A stretch of 9,607 nt of DNA from Tharpella sp964457755. GTDB lineage: Bacteria; Desulfobacterota; Anaeroferrophillalia; Anaeroferrophillales; Tharpellaceae. The DNA lies in the NCBI GenBank assembly GCA_964457755.1, contig CAYWGC010000079.1, positions 1 to 9,607 of the forward strand, read 5' to 3'. The notes beneath the pieces are model-generated. The model was not told the DNA's origin. It made no database searches and worked only from the letters and a program-made list of their open reading frames with translations. The position numbers and the translations under genes are program-made. Of this stretch, positions 1-6,726 are shown one piece after another; within the stretch, counting starts at the first letter, position 1, and each line of letters opens with the position of its first letter.

Positions 1-49
<49 letters not shown>

Positions 50-93
50 GCAATCTTTTTGCAACTTACAAAAAGCAGCAGAAAGGATGTGAG

Positions 94-122
94 CTTGTAG
101 TAGAGATGAAAAAACTTGTCAA
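94..122 (-). promoter_or_regulatory. Probable sigma-70 promoter of tRNA-Lys
   Basis: On the minus strand a perfect -35 TTGACA (122-117) is followed by a 17-bp spacer and a -10 TACAAG (99-94, 4 of 6 matches). Transcription would start near 87, about 38 nt before the mature tRNA 5' end. The promoter lies just beyond the glnA terminator, so the tRNA is probably transcribed on its own. A small inverted repeat (55-61 with 69-75) lies in the leader and may mark processing. Confidence 0.5.
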
Positions 123-141
123 TCTCTTTTTACAACTTACC

Positions 142-188
142 GCCAAAAAGAAAGATGGCCGCAAAAGGAGTACCCCATTGCGGCCATC
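142..188 (-). terminator. Rho-independent terminator of glnA
   Basis: A perfect 11-bp inverted repeat pairs 178-188 with 154-164 around a 13-nt loop. Read on the minus strand, the 3' arm runs into a T-rich tract (TTTCTTTTT, 153-145). It starts 14 nt past the glnA stop codon, which fits termination of the amtB-glnK-glnA transcript before the tRNA. Confidence 0.85.
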
Positions 189-201
189 GACAAAACTCAG
201 G

Positions 202-1527
202 CTAGTACATTGAGAGGTATTCGTCAAGCTCCCAATCGGTAACTGCAGTCCGGAACTTGTCCCATTCAATCTGCTTATACGAAACATACTTATCGAAGAT
301 ATGATCACCGAGAGTTTCGCGACCGATCGGATTTTCCTTGAAAGCTTCGAGTGCTTCCTGAAGGGAGGCCGGCATATTTTCAATATTGGCGGCCTCTTTT
401 TCGGCCGGGGTCATATCAAAAATATTGACATTGACCGACGGCGGGGTCTCCAGGTTATTCTTAATCCCGTCAAGACCGCAGTTGAGCATCAGGGCAAAGG
501 CGAGATAAGGGTTACAGGTCGGATCGGGACAGCGGACTTCAACCCGGGTACCGATACCACGTGAAGCCGGGATCCGTAGCAGAGCACTACGGTTACTGGC
601 CGACCAGGCAACATAAACCGGGGCTTCATAGCCAGGAACCAAACGTTTATAAGAGTTGACCAGAGGATTGGTTATCGCCGCAAAAGCGCGCGCGTTTTTA
701 GCAATGCCAGCAATATACTGATACGCAATCTTGCTGAGTTCGAGCTCACCTTCGGCATCATAAAAAACGTTATTGCCTTCAAGGTCAAAAAGCGACTGAT
801 TGGTATGCATCCCGGAACCGTTAATCCCGAAAACCGGTTTCGGCATGAAGGTGGCGTGCAGACCATATGATTTGGCAATAGTCTTGACTACCCACTTAAA
901 GGTCACGGTGTTGTCAGCAGCGGTTACGGCATCGGCGTATTTGAAATTGATCTCATGCTGTCCTTCAGCCACCTCATGGTGAGAAGCTTCAATCTCAAAG
1001 CCCATTTTTTCAAGGGTATCGACAATTTCACGGCGACACTCAATACCATCATCTTCAGCATCAACACTGAAATAACCGGCGGTATCACTGGTCACTGTAG
1101 TCGGGCCGTACTCATCCGTCTCAAAAAGGAAAAATTCACACTCGGTGCCGACATTCATGGTGTAACCCATTTTTGCGGCTTCCGCCATAATCCGCTTCAG
1201 GTTAACTCGAGGACAGCCAACAAAAGGAGTTCCATCATGCTTGTGGACATCGCAGATAATCCGAGCTGTAGCAACCCCTTCTTTATTGCGCCAGGGCATA
1301 ACACAAAAGCTATCATAGTCAGGAATCAGATACATGTCCGACTCCTGAATCCGGGCAAAACCCTCGATCGAGGAACCATCGAACATCATATTTCCATCGA
1401 GAGCTTTTTCCAGTTGGCTCAAAGGTATGGCAATATTCTTCATAATACCGAAGATATCAACAAACTGGAGGCGGAAAAACCGAACATTCTCTTCTTTAAC
1501 AATTTTTAAAATCTCTTCTCTAGTCAT
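202..1527 (-). CDS. glnA: Glutamine synthetase, type I (GSI-alpha)
   Basis: Cytoplasmic ATP-dependent ligation of ammonium to glutamate, the main ammonium-assimilation step. The 441-residue protein has the GSI signature DGSSIEGF (50-57), the ATP-site segment NGSGMHTNQS, the flap GYEAP, and RIPASRG followed by the CPDPTCNPYLAFA block. Length and sequence fit the GSI-alpha class (Bacillus GlnA is about 444 aa), without the extra segment of GSI-beta. At the place of the E. coli adenylylated Tyr397 (NLYDLPPEE) it reads NIFDMTPAE, so Phe replaces Tyr and GlnE control is unlikely. Arg59, in GFARIQESDMY, corresponds to the Arg implicated in feedback inhibition of Bacillus GS. An upstream in-frame ATG at 1533 sits almost on the Shine-Dalgarno GGAG; the ATG at 1527 has 7-nt spacing and is preferred. 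It lies downstream of amtB-glnK on the same strand. Confidence 0.96.
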   Translation of the reverse strand: MTREEILKIVKEENVRFFRLQFVDIFGIMKNIAIPLSQLEKALDGNMMFDGSSIEGFARIQESDMYLIPDYDSFCVMPWRNKEGVATARIICDVHKHDGTPFVGCPRVNLKRIMAEAAKMGYTMNVGTECEFFLFETDEYGPTTVTSDTAGYFSVDAEDDGIECRREIVDTLEKMGFEIEASHHEVAEGQHEINFKYADAVTAADNTVTFKWVVKTIAKSYGLHATFMPKPVFGINGSGMHTNQSLFDLEGNNVFYDAEGELELSKIAYQYIAGIAKNARAFAAITNPLVNSYKRLVPGYEAPVYVAWSASNRSALLRIPASRGIGTRVEVRCPDPTCNPYLAFALMLNCGLDGIKNNLETPPSVNVNIFDMTPAEKEAANIENMPASLQEALEAFKENPIGRETLGDHIFDKYVSYKQIEWDKFRTAVTDWELDEYLSMY

Positions 1528-1605
1528 TCTCATTCTCCTTTTTTAAAAAAATTCAGCCTCTGGGCAAATATCTGTTTATCAGGTACCATTAATTAACCAC
1601 AGACC

Positions 1606-1635
1606 ATTAAAATAATCAAGTTAAAGCATCTTCAA
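1606..1635 (-). promoter_or_regulatory. Possible sigma-70 promoter in front of glnA
   Basis: On the minus strand TTGAAG (1635-1630) and TTTAAT (1611-1606) are separated by 18 bp. They match 4 of 6 and 5 of 6 consensus bases. A start near 1599 would give a leader of roughly 70 nt. This would let glnA be expressed independently of the sigma-54 promoter before amtB. The region is AT-rich, so a chance match is possible. I see no GG-N10-GC sigma-54 element in this gap. Confidence 0.3.
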
Positions 1636-1638
1636 AAC

Positions 1639-1662
1639 AAACTATCTAGTCTTGATAGGTTT
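1639..1662 (-). terminator. Weak hairpin after glnK, possible attenuator
   Basis: The arms AAACCTATC and GATAGTTT pair over 8 bp with one bulged C and a 7-nt loop. The tract TGTTTTG follows on the minus strand. It lies 55 nt after the glnK stop and about 110 nt before glnA. It is AT-rich and weak, so it may only partly end transcription between glnK and glnA. It could equally be an operator or nothing. Confidence 0.28.
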
Positions 1663-1716
1663 CCGTTCTGTCAAATGCTACTCTAAATATAGCAAACAAA
1701 AAAACGCTCCACCCTA

Positions 1717-2070
1717 TCAAATCGCTTCACAACCGCTCTCATCCGTCCGGATGCGGATGCAACGTTTCAATTCGGTGACAAATATTTTACCATCTCCAAT
1801 ACGCCCATCACCATGTTTAGCTGACCTCAAAATCGCTTCTATCACGATATCGACAAACTCATCATTACAAGCAATGTCAAGCCTTACTTTGGGTAACAAA
1901 TTAGGCATCACCTTCTGCCCCCTATAGAGCCTTTCACTGTCTTGTTGGTCTTGGTGTTGACCGTGCCCGGTTACGCGGCTGGTAGTAATGCGCTTGATAC
2001 CGGCCACAACCAATTCCTCTCTTACTTCATCCAGCTTATCCGGCTGGATAATCGCAGTTACTAGTTGCAT
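1717..2070 (-). CDS. glnK: PII nitrogen-regulatory protein (GlnK/GlnB family)
   Basis: PII trimers sense 2-oxoglutarate and ATP/ADP and bind partner proteins through the T-loop. Genes next to amtB normally encode the protein that blocks the ammonium channel. The 117-residue product has the PII fold signatures: N-terminal MQLVTAIIQPDKLDEVRE, LLPKVRLDI (58-66), the B-loop GDGKIF and the C-terminal IRIRT. Two oddities are visible. The T-loop (35-51) is three residues longer than in E. coli and is Gln/Asp-rich. The position of uridylylated Tyr51 (GAEYMVDFLPK) is Val54 (GQKVMPNLLPK), so GlnD modification is not expected; the other conserved T-loop Tyr is kept as Tyr49. A TTG start at 2082 is possible, but the ATG at 2070 has GAGG 6 nt upstream. 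It starts 29 nt after the amtB stop, consistent with one transcript. Confidence 0.94.
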   Translation of the reverse strand: MQLVTAIIQPDKLDEVREELVVAGIKRITTSRVTGHGQHQDQQDSERLYRGQKVMPNLLPKVRLDIACNDEFVDIVIEAILRSAKHGDGRIGDGKIFVTELKRCIRIRTDESGCEAI

Positions 2071-2099
2071 ATTATACCTCAATTTTTCAATTCAGATTT

Positions 2100-3464
2100 T
2101 CAATTTAGATTTATCAGGCCATAACCGTGTTCACCATGCAACGCATGATCCATTCCTGACTTCTCAGCATTTTCAGCCAAACGGAAACCCACAGTTTTCT
2201 CGACCACGACAATTAGAATACCGCTAACGACTACACTATAAAGAATGGTTGCGGCCACAGCTTTGCATTGAACCAGCAACTGCTGAATAACACTCCAGCT
2301 CCCACCAGCTCCAATTGCGGCATCCTGCATCCAGCTTTCACGAATAAAGAAGACCAGAGCCAAAGCCCCGAAAATTCCGGCGACACCATGGATGCCAAAA
2401 GCATCCAAACTATCATCGTAGCCCAATTTTTCTTTAAGAAAAAGTCCGAGGTAACAAACTAATGATGCGCTCATACCCAAGGCAATAGCCCCCGCAGGTT
2501 TCACAACGCCGGCCGCCGGAGTTACCACTACAAGGCCCGCCAAAATGCCGCTGACAATCCCCAACGTGGTGGCTTTCCCCAGATGAATAGCCTCAATAAT
2601 CAGCCAGGTAGTTGCTCCGGCCGCCGCCGCCGCCTGGGTCACAGTCAACGCCCGAGCAGTGTCGAGACCGCTGGAAACCGCACTACCGGCATTAAAACCA
2701 AACCAGCCAACCCATAACAAACCCGCCCCCATCAGGGTCATAACCAGATTATTGGGATGCATCGCCGTACTCGGATAGCCCCGCCGACAACCAAGATATA
2801 AGGCTGCCACCAGACCGCTGACCCCGGCTGAGATATGAACCACCGTGCCCCCGGCAAAATCGATGGCACCATTGGCACCTAAGTTAAAAATCCAACCATC
2901 AGGAGCCCAGACCCAATGGCAAAGCGGGTTATAGATCAAGATACTCCAGAGCACGATATAGAGGCAATAACCGCGAAAAGTAACCCGTTCGGCGAAAGCA
3001 CCAGCGATCAAAGCGGGTGTGATAATCGCAAATTTACCCTGGAACATGGCAAAAACATATTCTGGCACGCCACACTCCAGAATCACATCATCGATACCTC
3101 GTAAAAGAAAGTAGTCGGGATTCCAGCCGCACCAGCCGCCCAGCACTCCTTTACCAAACGACATCGAGTAACCGAGAACCACCCACAACACGCCGATAAT
3201 GCCCATGGCCGCAAAACTGTGCATCATGGTTCCCAAGACATTTTTGGTCCGTACCAGACCGCCATAAAACATGGCCAGCCCCGGAACCATCAATAAAACC
3301 AAGGCCGTCGAAGTCAACATCCAGGCTGTGGTGCCGGTGTCAATCGCCACAGCTTCTTCACCAGCCAAGAGGGTTCCAGCTGACAACAGAAAGAACACCA
3401 GTACCCAACAGATTGTCAACGGCTCCCAAAGATGCTTCGCAAACCTGATTTCTCTAATTTTCAT
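2100..3464 (-). CDS. amtB: Ammonium transporter, Amt family
   Basis: Trimeric inner-membrane ammonium channel. The 454-residue protein begins with a charged start and a hydrophobic signal-like segment (about 15-35, ending near LLAG), then the usual set of about eleven membrane helices. Family marks include DFAGGTVVHISAG with pore His210, WVGWFGFNAGS (251-261), and the second pore His359 in GIHGVAG, so the twin-His pair is intact. Asp202 corresponds to the conserved substrate-site Asp. The C-terminal tail (GFRLAENAEKSGMDHALHGEHGYG) resembles the cytoplasmic tail that docks GlnK, in line with glnK being the next gene. Start chosen at 3464: AGGAG lies 6 nt upstream. The frame is open to 3527, but the extra residues do not resemble the family. 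A sigma-54 promoter precedes it. Confidence 0.95.
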   Translation of the reverse strand: MKIREIRFAKHLWEPLTICWVLVFFLLSAGTLLAGEEAVAIDTGTTAWMLTSTALVLLMVPGLAMFYGGLVRTKNVLGTMMHSFAAMGIIGVLWVVLGYSMSFGKGVLGGWCGWNPDYFLLRGIDDVILECGVPEYVFAMFQGKFAIITPALIAGAFAERVTFRGYCLYIVLWSILIYNPLCHWVWAPDGWIFNLGANGAIDFAGGTVVHISAGVSGLVAALYLGCRRGYPSTAMHPNNLVMTLMGAGLLWVGWFGFNAGSAVSSGLDTARALTVTQAAAAAGATTWLIIEAIHLGKATTLGIVSGILAGLVVVTPAAGVVKPAGAIALGMSASLVCYLGLFLKEKLGYDDSLDAFGIHGVAGIFGALALVFFIRESWMQDAAIGAGGSWSVIQQLLVQCKAVAATILYSVVVSGILIVVVEKTVGFRLAENAEKSGMDHALHGEHGYGLINLN

Positions 3465-3510
3465 AGCACGCTCCTGAAAAATATTTTCTTTGCAAATTGT
3501 TAAGCTACAT

Positions 3511-3527
3511 AGCAGAGGGTGTGCCAA
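3511..3527 (-). promoter_or_regulatory. Sigma-54 (-24/-12) promoter of amtB-glnK
   Basis: On the minus strand TTGGCAC-ACCC-TCTGCT fits the RpoN consensus TTGGCACG-N4-TTGCW with the invariant GG and GC exactly 10 bp apart. Only two consensus bases differ. The start point would be near 3499, giving a leader of about 35 nt to the amtB ATG. Such promoters need an AAA+ activator; a candidate is the gene immediately upstream. Confidence 0.8.
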
Positions 3528-3627
3528 CTCTAGAAAAAGAATCTATGAAAAAAGATTATTTGGAGCTATTGTTGATCATCAAGCATTCACGACAATAGTT
3601 CAAAGAAGCCATTTAACCTTATGACTC

Positions 3628-3665
3628 AACGCAAAAACGGCACAATACTGTGCCGTTTTTGCGTT
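3628..3665 (-). terminator. Strong hairpin terminator after the NifA-like gene
   Basis: A perfect 17-bp inverted repeat (3628-3644 with 3649-3665) surrounds the 4-nt loop ATAC. The GC-rich core is flanked by A5 on one side and T5 on the other, so it can work in either direction. It separates the DUF166/UGPase/NifA operon from amtB. The arms contain GCAC...GTGC, which superficially recalls an NtrC site. Confidence 0.85.
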
Positions 3666-3788
3666 ACCAAGTAACTTTCAAGCTACCTATTTCGATTTTA
3701 CCATAAAAAAAGTTCTACATTCTCAACAACTTCCAACAAACGGTACATTATTGTTGAAGCGTAAAGGGGATGTTGATACATTTACGAA

Positions 3789-5321
3789 TCACATACCCAA
3801 TTTAACTCCGCTATATTTTTTATAGTTGATACTATGATTAGCAATTTTGTATTGGATTACCCGCTTGGTGGTTCCCAGAAGCTTAGCCGCTTTAGTCTGG
3901 TTACCCCGGGTTTTTTTCAAAGCTTCAACAATCAATGTGGTTTCATAAGCTTTAACCATCGACTGAAATGTGGCCCCAGCTTCCCCTCTTACCTCACCTT
4001 CATCGCTAAGAGCTGCGACCTGGAGCGAAGGCGGTAACTGATAACCGTGAATAATCCCATCGGTCGCCAGAATCATGGCCCGCTCCAAAGAGTTCTGAAG
4101 CTCCCGGACATTACCCGGCCAATGGTAGGAGATCAACAAATCGAGAGCCGACGAATCTATCCTGGAGATCGTACAACCCATTTTTTCGCCTAATTTCTGG
4201 ACAAAGAAATCGGCCAATAGAATAATATCGGCACCACGTTCGCGTAAAGGGGGTAGATGAATCGGAAAAACACTCAAGCGATAGAAAAGGTCTGAGCGAA
4301 AACGACCGGCAGCAACCTCTTTTTCGAGGTCGCGGTTGGTCGCAATCACAACCCGGGCATCGGTTTTTATAGTCTTACCGCCGCCAACCCGCTCAAACTC
4401 ACCCTCCTCCAGAACCCGCAACAGTTTCACCTGAGAGACAAGCGGCAGCTCACCGATCTCATCTAAAAAAATAGTGCCACCACGAGCCAATTCAAATTTA
4501 CCGATGCGCTTCTCAATGGCTCCGGTAAAGGCTCCTTTCTGATGGCCGAAAATCTCGCTCTCAACCAGATTTTCGGGAATTGCGCCGCAGTCAAGCCGGG
4601 TCATCGGTTTATCACGACGCGGACTGCGATAGTGAATCTCACTAGCAACCAAACCTTTGCCGGTACCGGTTTCACCGGTAATTAGAACCGTCGTCATGGT
4701 CTGAGCAACCTGTTCGATCTGTTCCGCTACCAGACGCATCGAATTGGCATTACCAACAACCGTCCCCATCGGCCCATGGCGGCTGATGGCTTCACGCAGG
4801 CGGGTATTCTCCTCCTGGATCCGGCGTGTATGAACACGAGGCGCTAAAAGATTAGCAACAACCTCAAGAAAAGCTATTTCACCCGGCAAATCAGCTCCCT
4901 TGGCGGCCCGATCGACCGACAAGGCCCCCACCGTTTGGCCGGCAAATTTCATCGGCACACAGAGAAAAGCCAGGGTCGAACGGTCGATCTCGCGCCGGGC
5001 CCCGGAACGATCGAGAAAAAGCGGCTCCTGGTCAATCCGGGGAATCGCAATCGGCCGTCCGGTAGCGACCACTCGACCGGTAATCCCCTCTCCCAAGCGA
5101 TAATAGATGGGCTCCGAGATATCAGGAATGCCATAAGTTATATCGACTTGGACCTGCTCAAGATCGCGACGATAGAGAGAGATCATCCCCCGTTTCATGC
5201 CGGTCAATCGCGCCAGACGCACCAAAATTGTCTCCATGGTACTCTGAAAATCACTCTTTCCGGCCAGGAGTTGGGCAATTTTAGCCAGCGCTGTAAAGTA
5301 GATCTGCAGGGAATCAGTCAT
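3789..5321 (-). CDS. Sigma-54-dependent activator, NifA-like (GAF-AAA+-Fis HTH)
   Basis: Enhancer-binding protein that hydrolyses ATP to open sigma-54 promoters. The 510 residues show a GAF sensor (about 25-165) with the stretch YRLGEGITGRVVATGRPI and EPLFLDRSGAR typical of NifA proteins. The AAA+ domain has Walker A GETGTGKG (216-223), the sigma-54 contact loop GAFTGA (263-268), Walker B GGTIFLDE (281-288) and WPGNVREL (401-408). A Fis-type helix-turn-helix follows (about 460-500). The C-X4-C linker motif of oxygen-sensitive NifA is absent. The ATG overlaps the preceding stop in TAATG, indicating translational coupling. No nif gene is in view, and the nearest sigma-54 promoter belongs to amtB, so control of nitrogen assimilation is an alternative to nif control. 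NifA-type membership is fairly sure; the true regulon is not. Confidence 0.9.
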   Translation of the reverse strand: MTDSLQIYFTALAKIAQLLAGKSDFQSTMETILVRLARLTGMKRGMISLYRRDLEQVQVDITYGIPDISEPIYYRLGEGITGRVVATGRPIAIPRIDQEPLFLDRSGARREIDRSTLAFLCVPMKFAGQTVGALSVDRAAKGADLPGEIAFLEVVANLLAPRVHTRRIQEENTRLREAISRHGPMGTVVGNANSMRLVAEQIEQVAQTMTTVLITGETGTGKGLVASEIHYRSPRRDKPMTRLDCGAIPENLVESEIFGHQKGAFTGAIEKRIGKFELARGGTIFLDEIGELPLVSQVKLLRVLEEGEFERVGGGKTIKTDARVVIATNRDLEKEVAAGRFRSDLFYRLSVFPIHLPPLRERGADIILLADFFVQKLGEKMGCTISRIDSSALDLLISYHWPGNVRELQNSLERAMILATDGIIHGYQLPPSLQVAALSDEGEVRGEAGATFQSMVKAYETTLIVEALKKTRGNQTKAAKLLGTTKRVIQYKIANHSINYKKYSGVKLGM

Positions 5322-6724
5322 TAGTCAGTTGCCTTTCCACAACTTGCAGAAATCGTAAGACCAGCTGGCATAATCAATGATTGCGGCCCTTCATTTGCAA
5401 GTTTAACCCGCCCTTTAATGGAGACCTTATGCGAAAAGCTTATATCTCCTTTGATTTGCAAAGATTCACACCCGATAAGAGAGGGTGTGCCGTCGGCAAA
5501 ACGCTGATCAAAATCGCCAACCATACGATAGAAATCAGGATCAAGTGTGACCACTGGCCCGTTTCCGGCATCAGGTGCCAGAGTCACGGTAAAATCATCT
5601 TTGATAAAATATGCATCAGAGCGTACTGCCAACAGGTCATCGGTGGTTTTAACCGGCGCAAAACGGGACCTCGGCACCCTTAAAGCCTGAGCCCCGTTAA
5701 AAACCCCGATAGCAGCTCCCATGGCCGTTTCAAGTTGCAAAACCGGGGCCGAATCAGGATTTCGGGGATCTATTGGTTTACGGTTACAAATCAAAGGCAA
5801 TTCAAACAGATTACGACAAGCCGCCATCTGCTTCTCCAAAGACTCTAAATCGAGCCATAAGGAGTTGGTATTGAAATATTTATATCGTTCAATATCCTGA
5901 AAAGCGGCCTGTTCGGCGATTGGACATTGAGCCGCTTCACGCAAAACAAGTCCACTATCACTTAGCCGCCGGGCCAGATGTCCGCCTTTACGATCGGCCC
6001 CGGTGCGATCAGCAACCTCCATCAAGAAAGGTAACTTTTCACAGACAAAATAGCCCAGAATTACGGGATCAAGTACAGCCCCAAGATTATCGGCATTACT
6101 GACGAAGGCGTATCGATAACCGGCCCTCCGTAATGCCGCCAGTACTCCACTGGTGACCAGAGCCAGATAGAGATCACCATGCCCCGGCGGACACCACTCC
6201 AACTCCGGGTCGACAAAGTAAGTTACCGGCGCATAGGTTTCCGCACAAATCTTGGGAATTTTATGCTGGAGAAAATCACGAGGCAAGCCAAACTTTAAAA
6301 GTTCTGGATATTTATCCAACAGAGCCAGGGAATCTTTGCGCGTGGCAAAACTGTTCATAAGCAGCAAGGGAACGTTGGCGGCCAGAGCCTGACGGGCAAT
6401 AATATCAAGAAACGTCAAGCCTTCTTTAACAACCAATAACGATTTGGCCTGCTCAAGGCCCATACTGGTACCCAGACCACCGTTTAATTTAATCAAGACG
6501 GTCTCTGACAGGGCCTGCCGACCTAGCTCCAGACACGCATTATCAAGCTGTTCTGCATCCGCAAGCCCGGTAACCGGCCCGATTTCGCTCTCTGCAATCT
6601 CACCACTCGCACCAGACAGTAAATGGCGATAATAGAGCCCCAAAGTCTCAATCGCCACTTGCGGCATCCCAGCTTTCTGCATACGCTCGGCCAACGGGGT
6701 AAATTTTTCAAGAACTCCGGACAC
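5321..6724 (-). CDS. UTP-sugar-1-phosphate uridylyltransferase, eukaryotic UGPase family
   Basis: Predicted to make UDP-glucose (or a related UDP-sugar) from UTP and the sugar 1-phosphate in the cytoplasm. The 467-residue protein carries the UGPase uridine-binding loop KLNGGLGTSMG (79-89), followed by CPPGHGDLY, NADNLGA, DRKGGH and FNTNSLW. It also has QLETAMGAAI with VPRSRFAPVKTTDDLL, and a C-terminal beta-helix-like part. This is the UDPGP family of eukaryotic UGP2, unrelated to bacterial GalU. Start: a GTG at 6730 overlaps the Shine-Dalgarno, whereas the GTG at 6724 has AGGAG 5 nt upstream, so I chose 6724. That start lies 2 nt after the upstream stop, and its ribosome-binding site is inside the upstream gene. 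Exact sugar substrate cannot be told from sequence; UDP-N-acetylhexosamine and UDP-galactose enzymes are related. No sugar-pathway gene is nearby. Confidence 0.88.
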   Translation of the reverse strand: MSGVLEKFTPLAERMQKAGMPQVAIETLGLYYRHLLSGASGEIAESEIGPVTGLADAEQLDNACLELGRQALSETVLIKLNGGLGTSMGLEQAKSLLVVKEGLTFLDIIARQALAANVPLLLMNSFATRKDSLALLDKYPELLKFGLPRDFLQHKIPKICAETYAPVTYFVDPELEWCPPGHGDLYLALVTSGVLAALRRAGYRYAFVSNADNLGAVLDPVILGYFVCEKLPFLMEVADRTGADRKGGHLARRLSDSGLVLREAAQCPIAEQAAFQDIERYKYFNTNSLWLDLESLEKQMAACRNLFELPLICNRKPIDPRNPDSAPVLQLETAMGAAIGVFNGAQALRVPRSRFAPVKTTDDLLAVRSDAYFIKDDFTVTLAPDAGNGPVVTLDPDFYRMVGDFDQRFADGTPSLIGCESLQIKGDISFSHKVSIKGRVKLANEGPQSLIMPAGLTISASCGKATD

Positions 6725-6726
6725 TC

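Larger units (their letters stand above)
3465..3788. other. Intergenic region between the NifA-like gene and amtB
   Basis: This 324-bp gap holds the amtB sigma-54 promoter (3511-3527) and the terminator of the upstream operon (3628-3665). I looked by eye for a NifA upstream site (TGT-N10-ACA) and found none with exact spacing. A small inverted repeat TTGAT-C-ATCAA (3572-3582) lies about 50 bp upstream of the promoter. An imperfect inverted repeat (3730-3739 with 3751-3759) lies just after the NifA-like gene. I see no coding sequence. Confidence 0.6.

Noticed and set aside
955..1509. 184-codon open frame on the plus strand opposite glnA
   Set aside because: It is an antisense shadow of a highly conserved gene, has no recognisable domain and no good ribosome-binding site.
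1534..1716. Riboswitch or sigma-54 promoter in the glnA leader
   Set aside because: Only a weak hairpin and a weak sigma-70-like pair are visible; no GG-N10-GC element and no structure that I recognise as a riboswitch.
3640..3653. NtrC-type enhancer (GCAC-N6-GTGC) upstream of the amtB sigma-54 promoter
   Set aside because: The spacing is one base short of the usual NtrC site, and the match is fully explained by a long perfect terminator hairpin flanked by A and T tracts.
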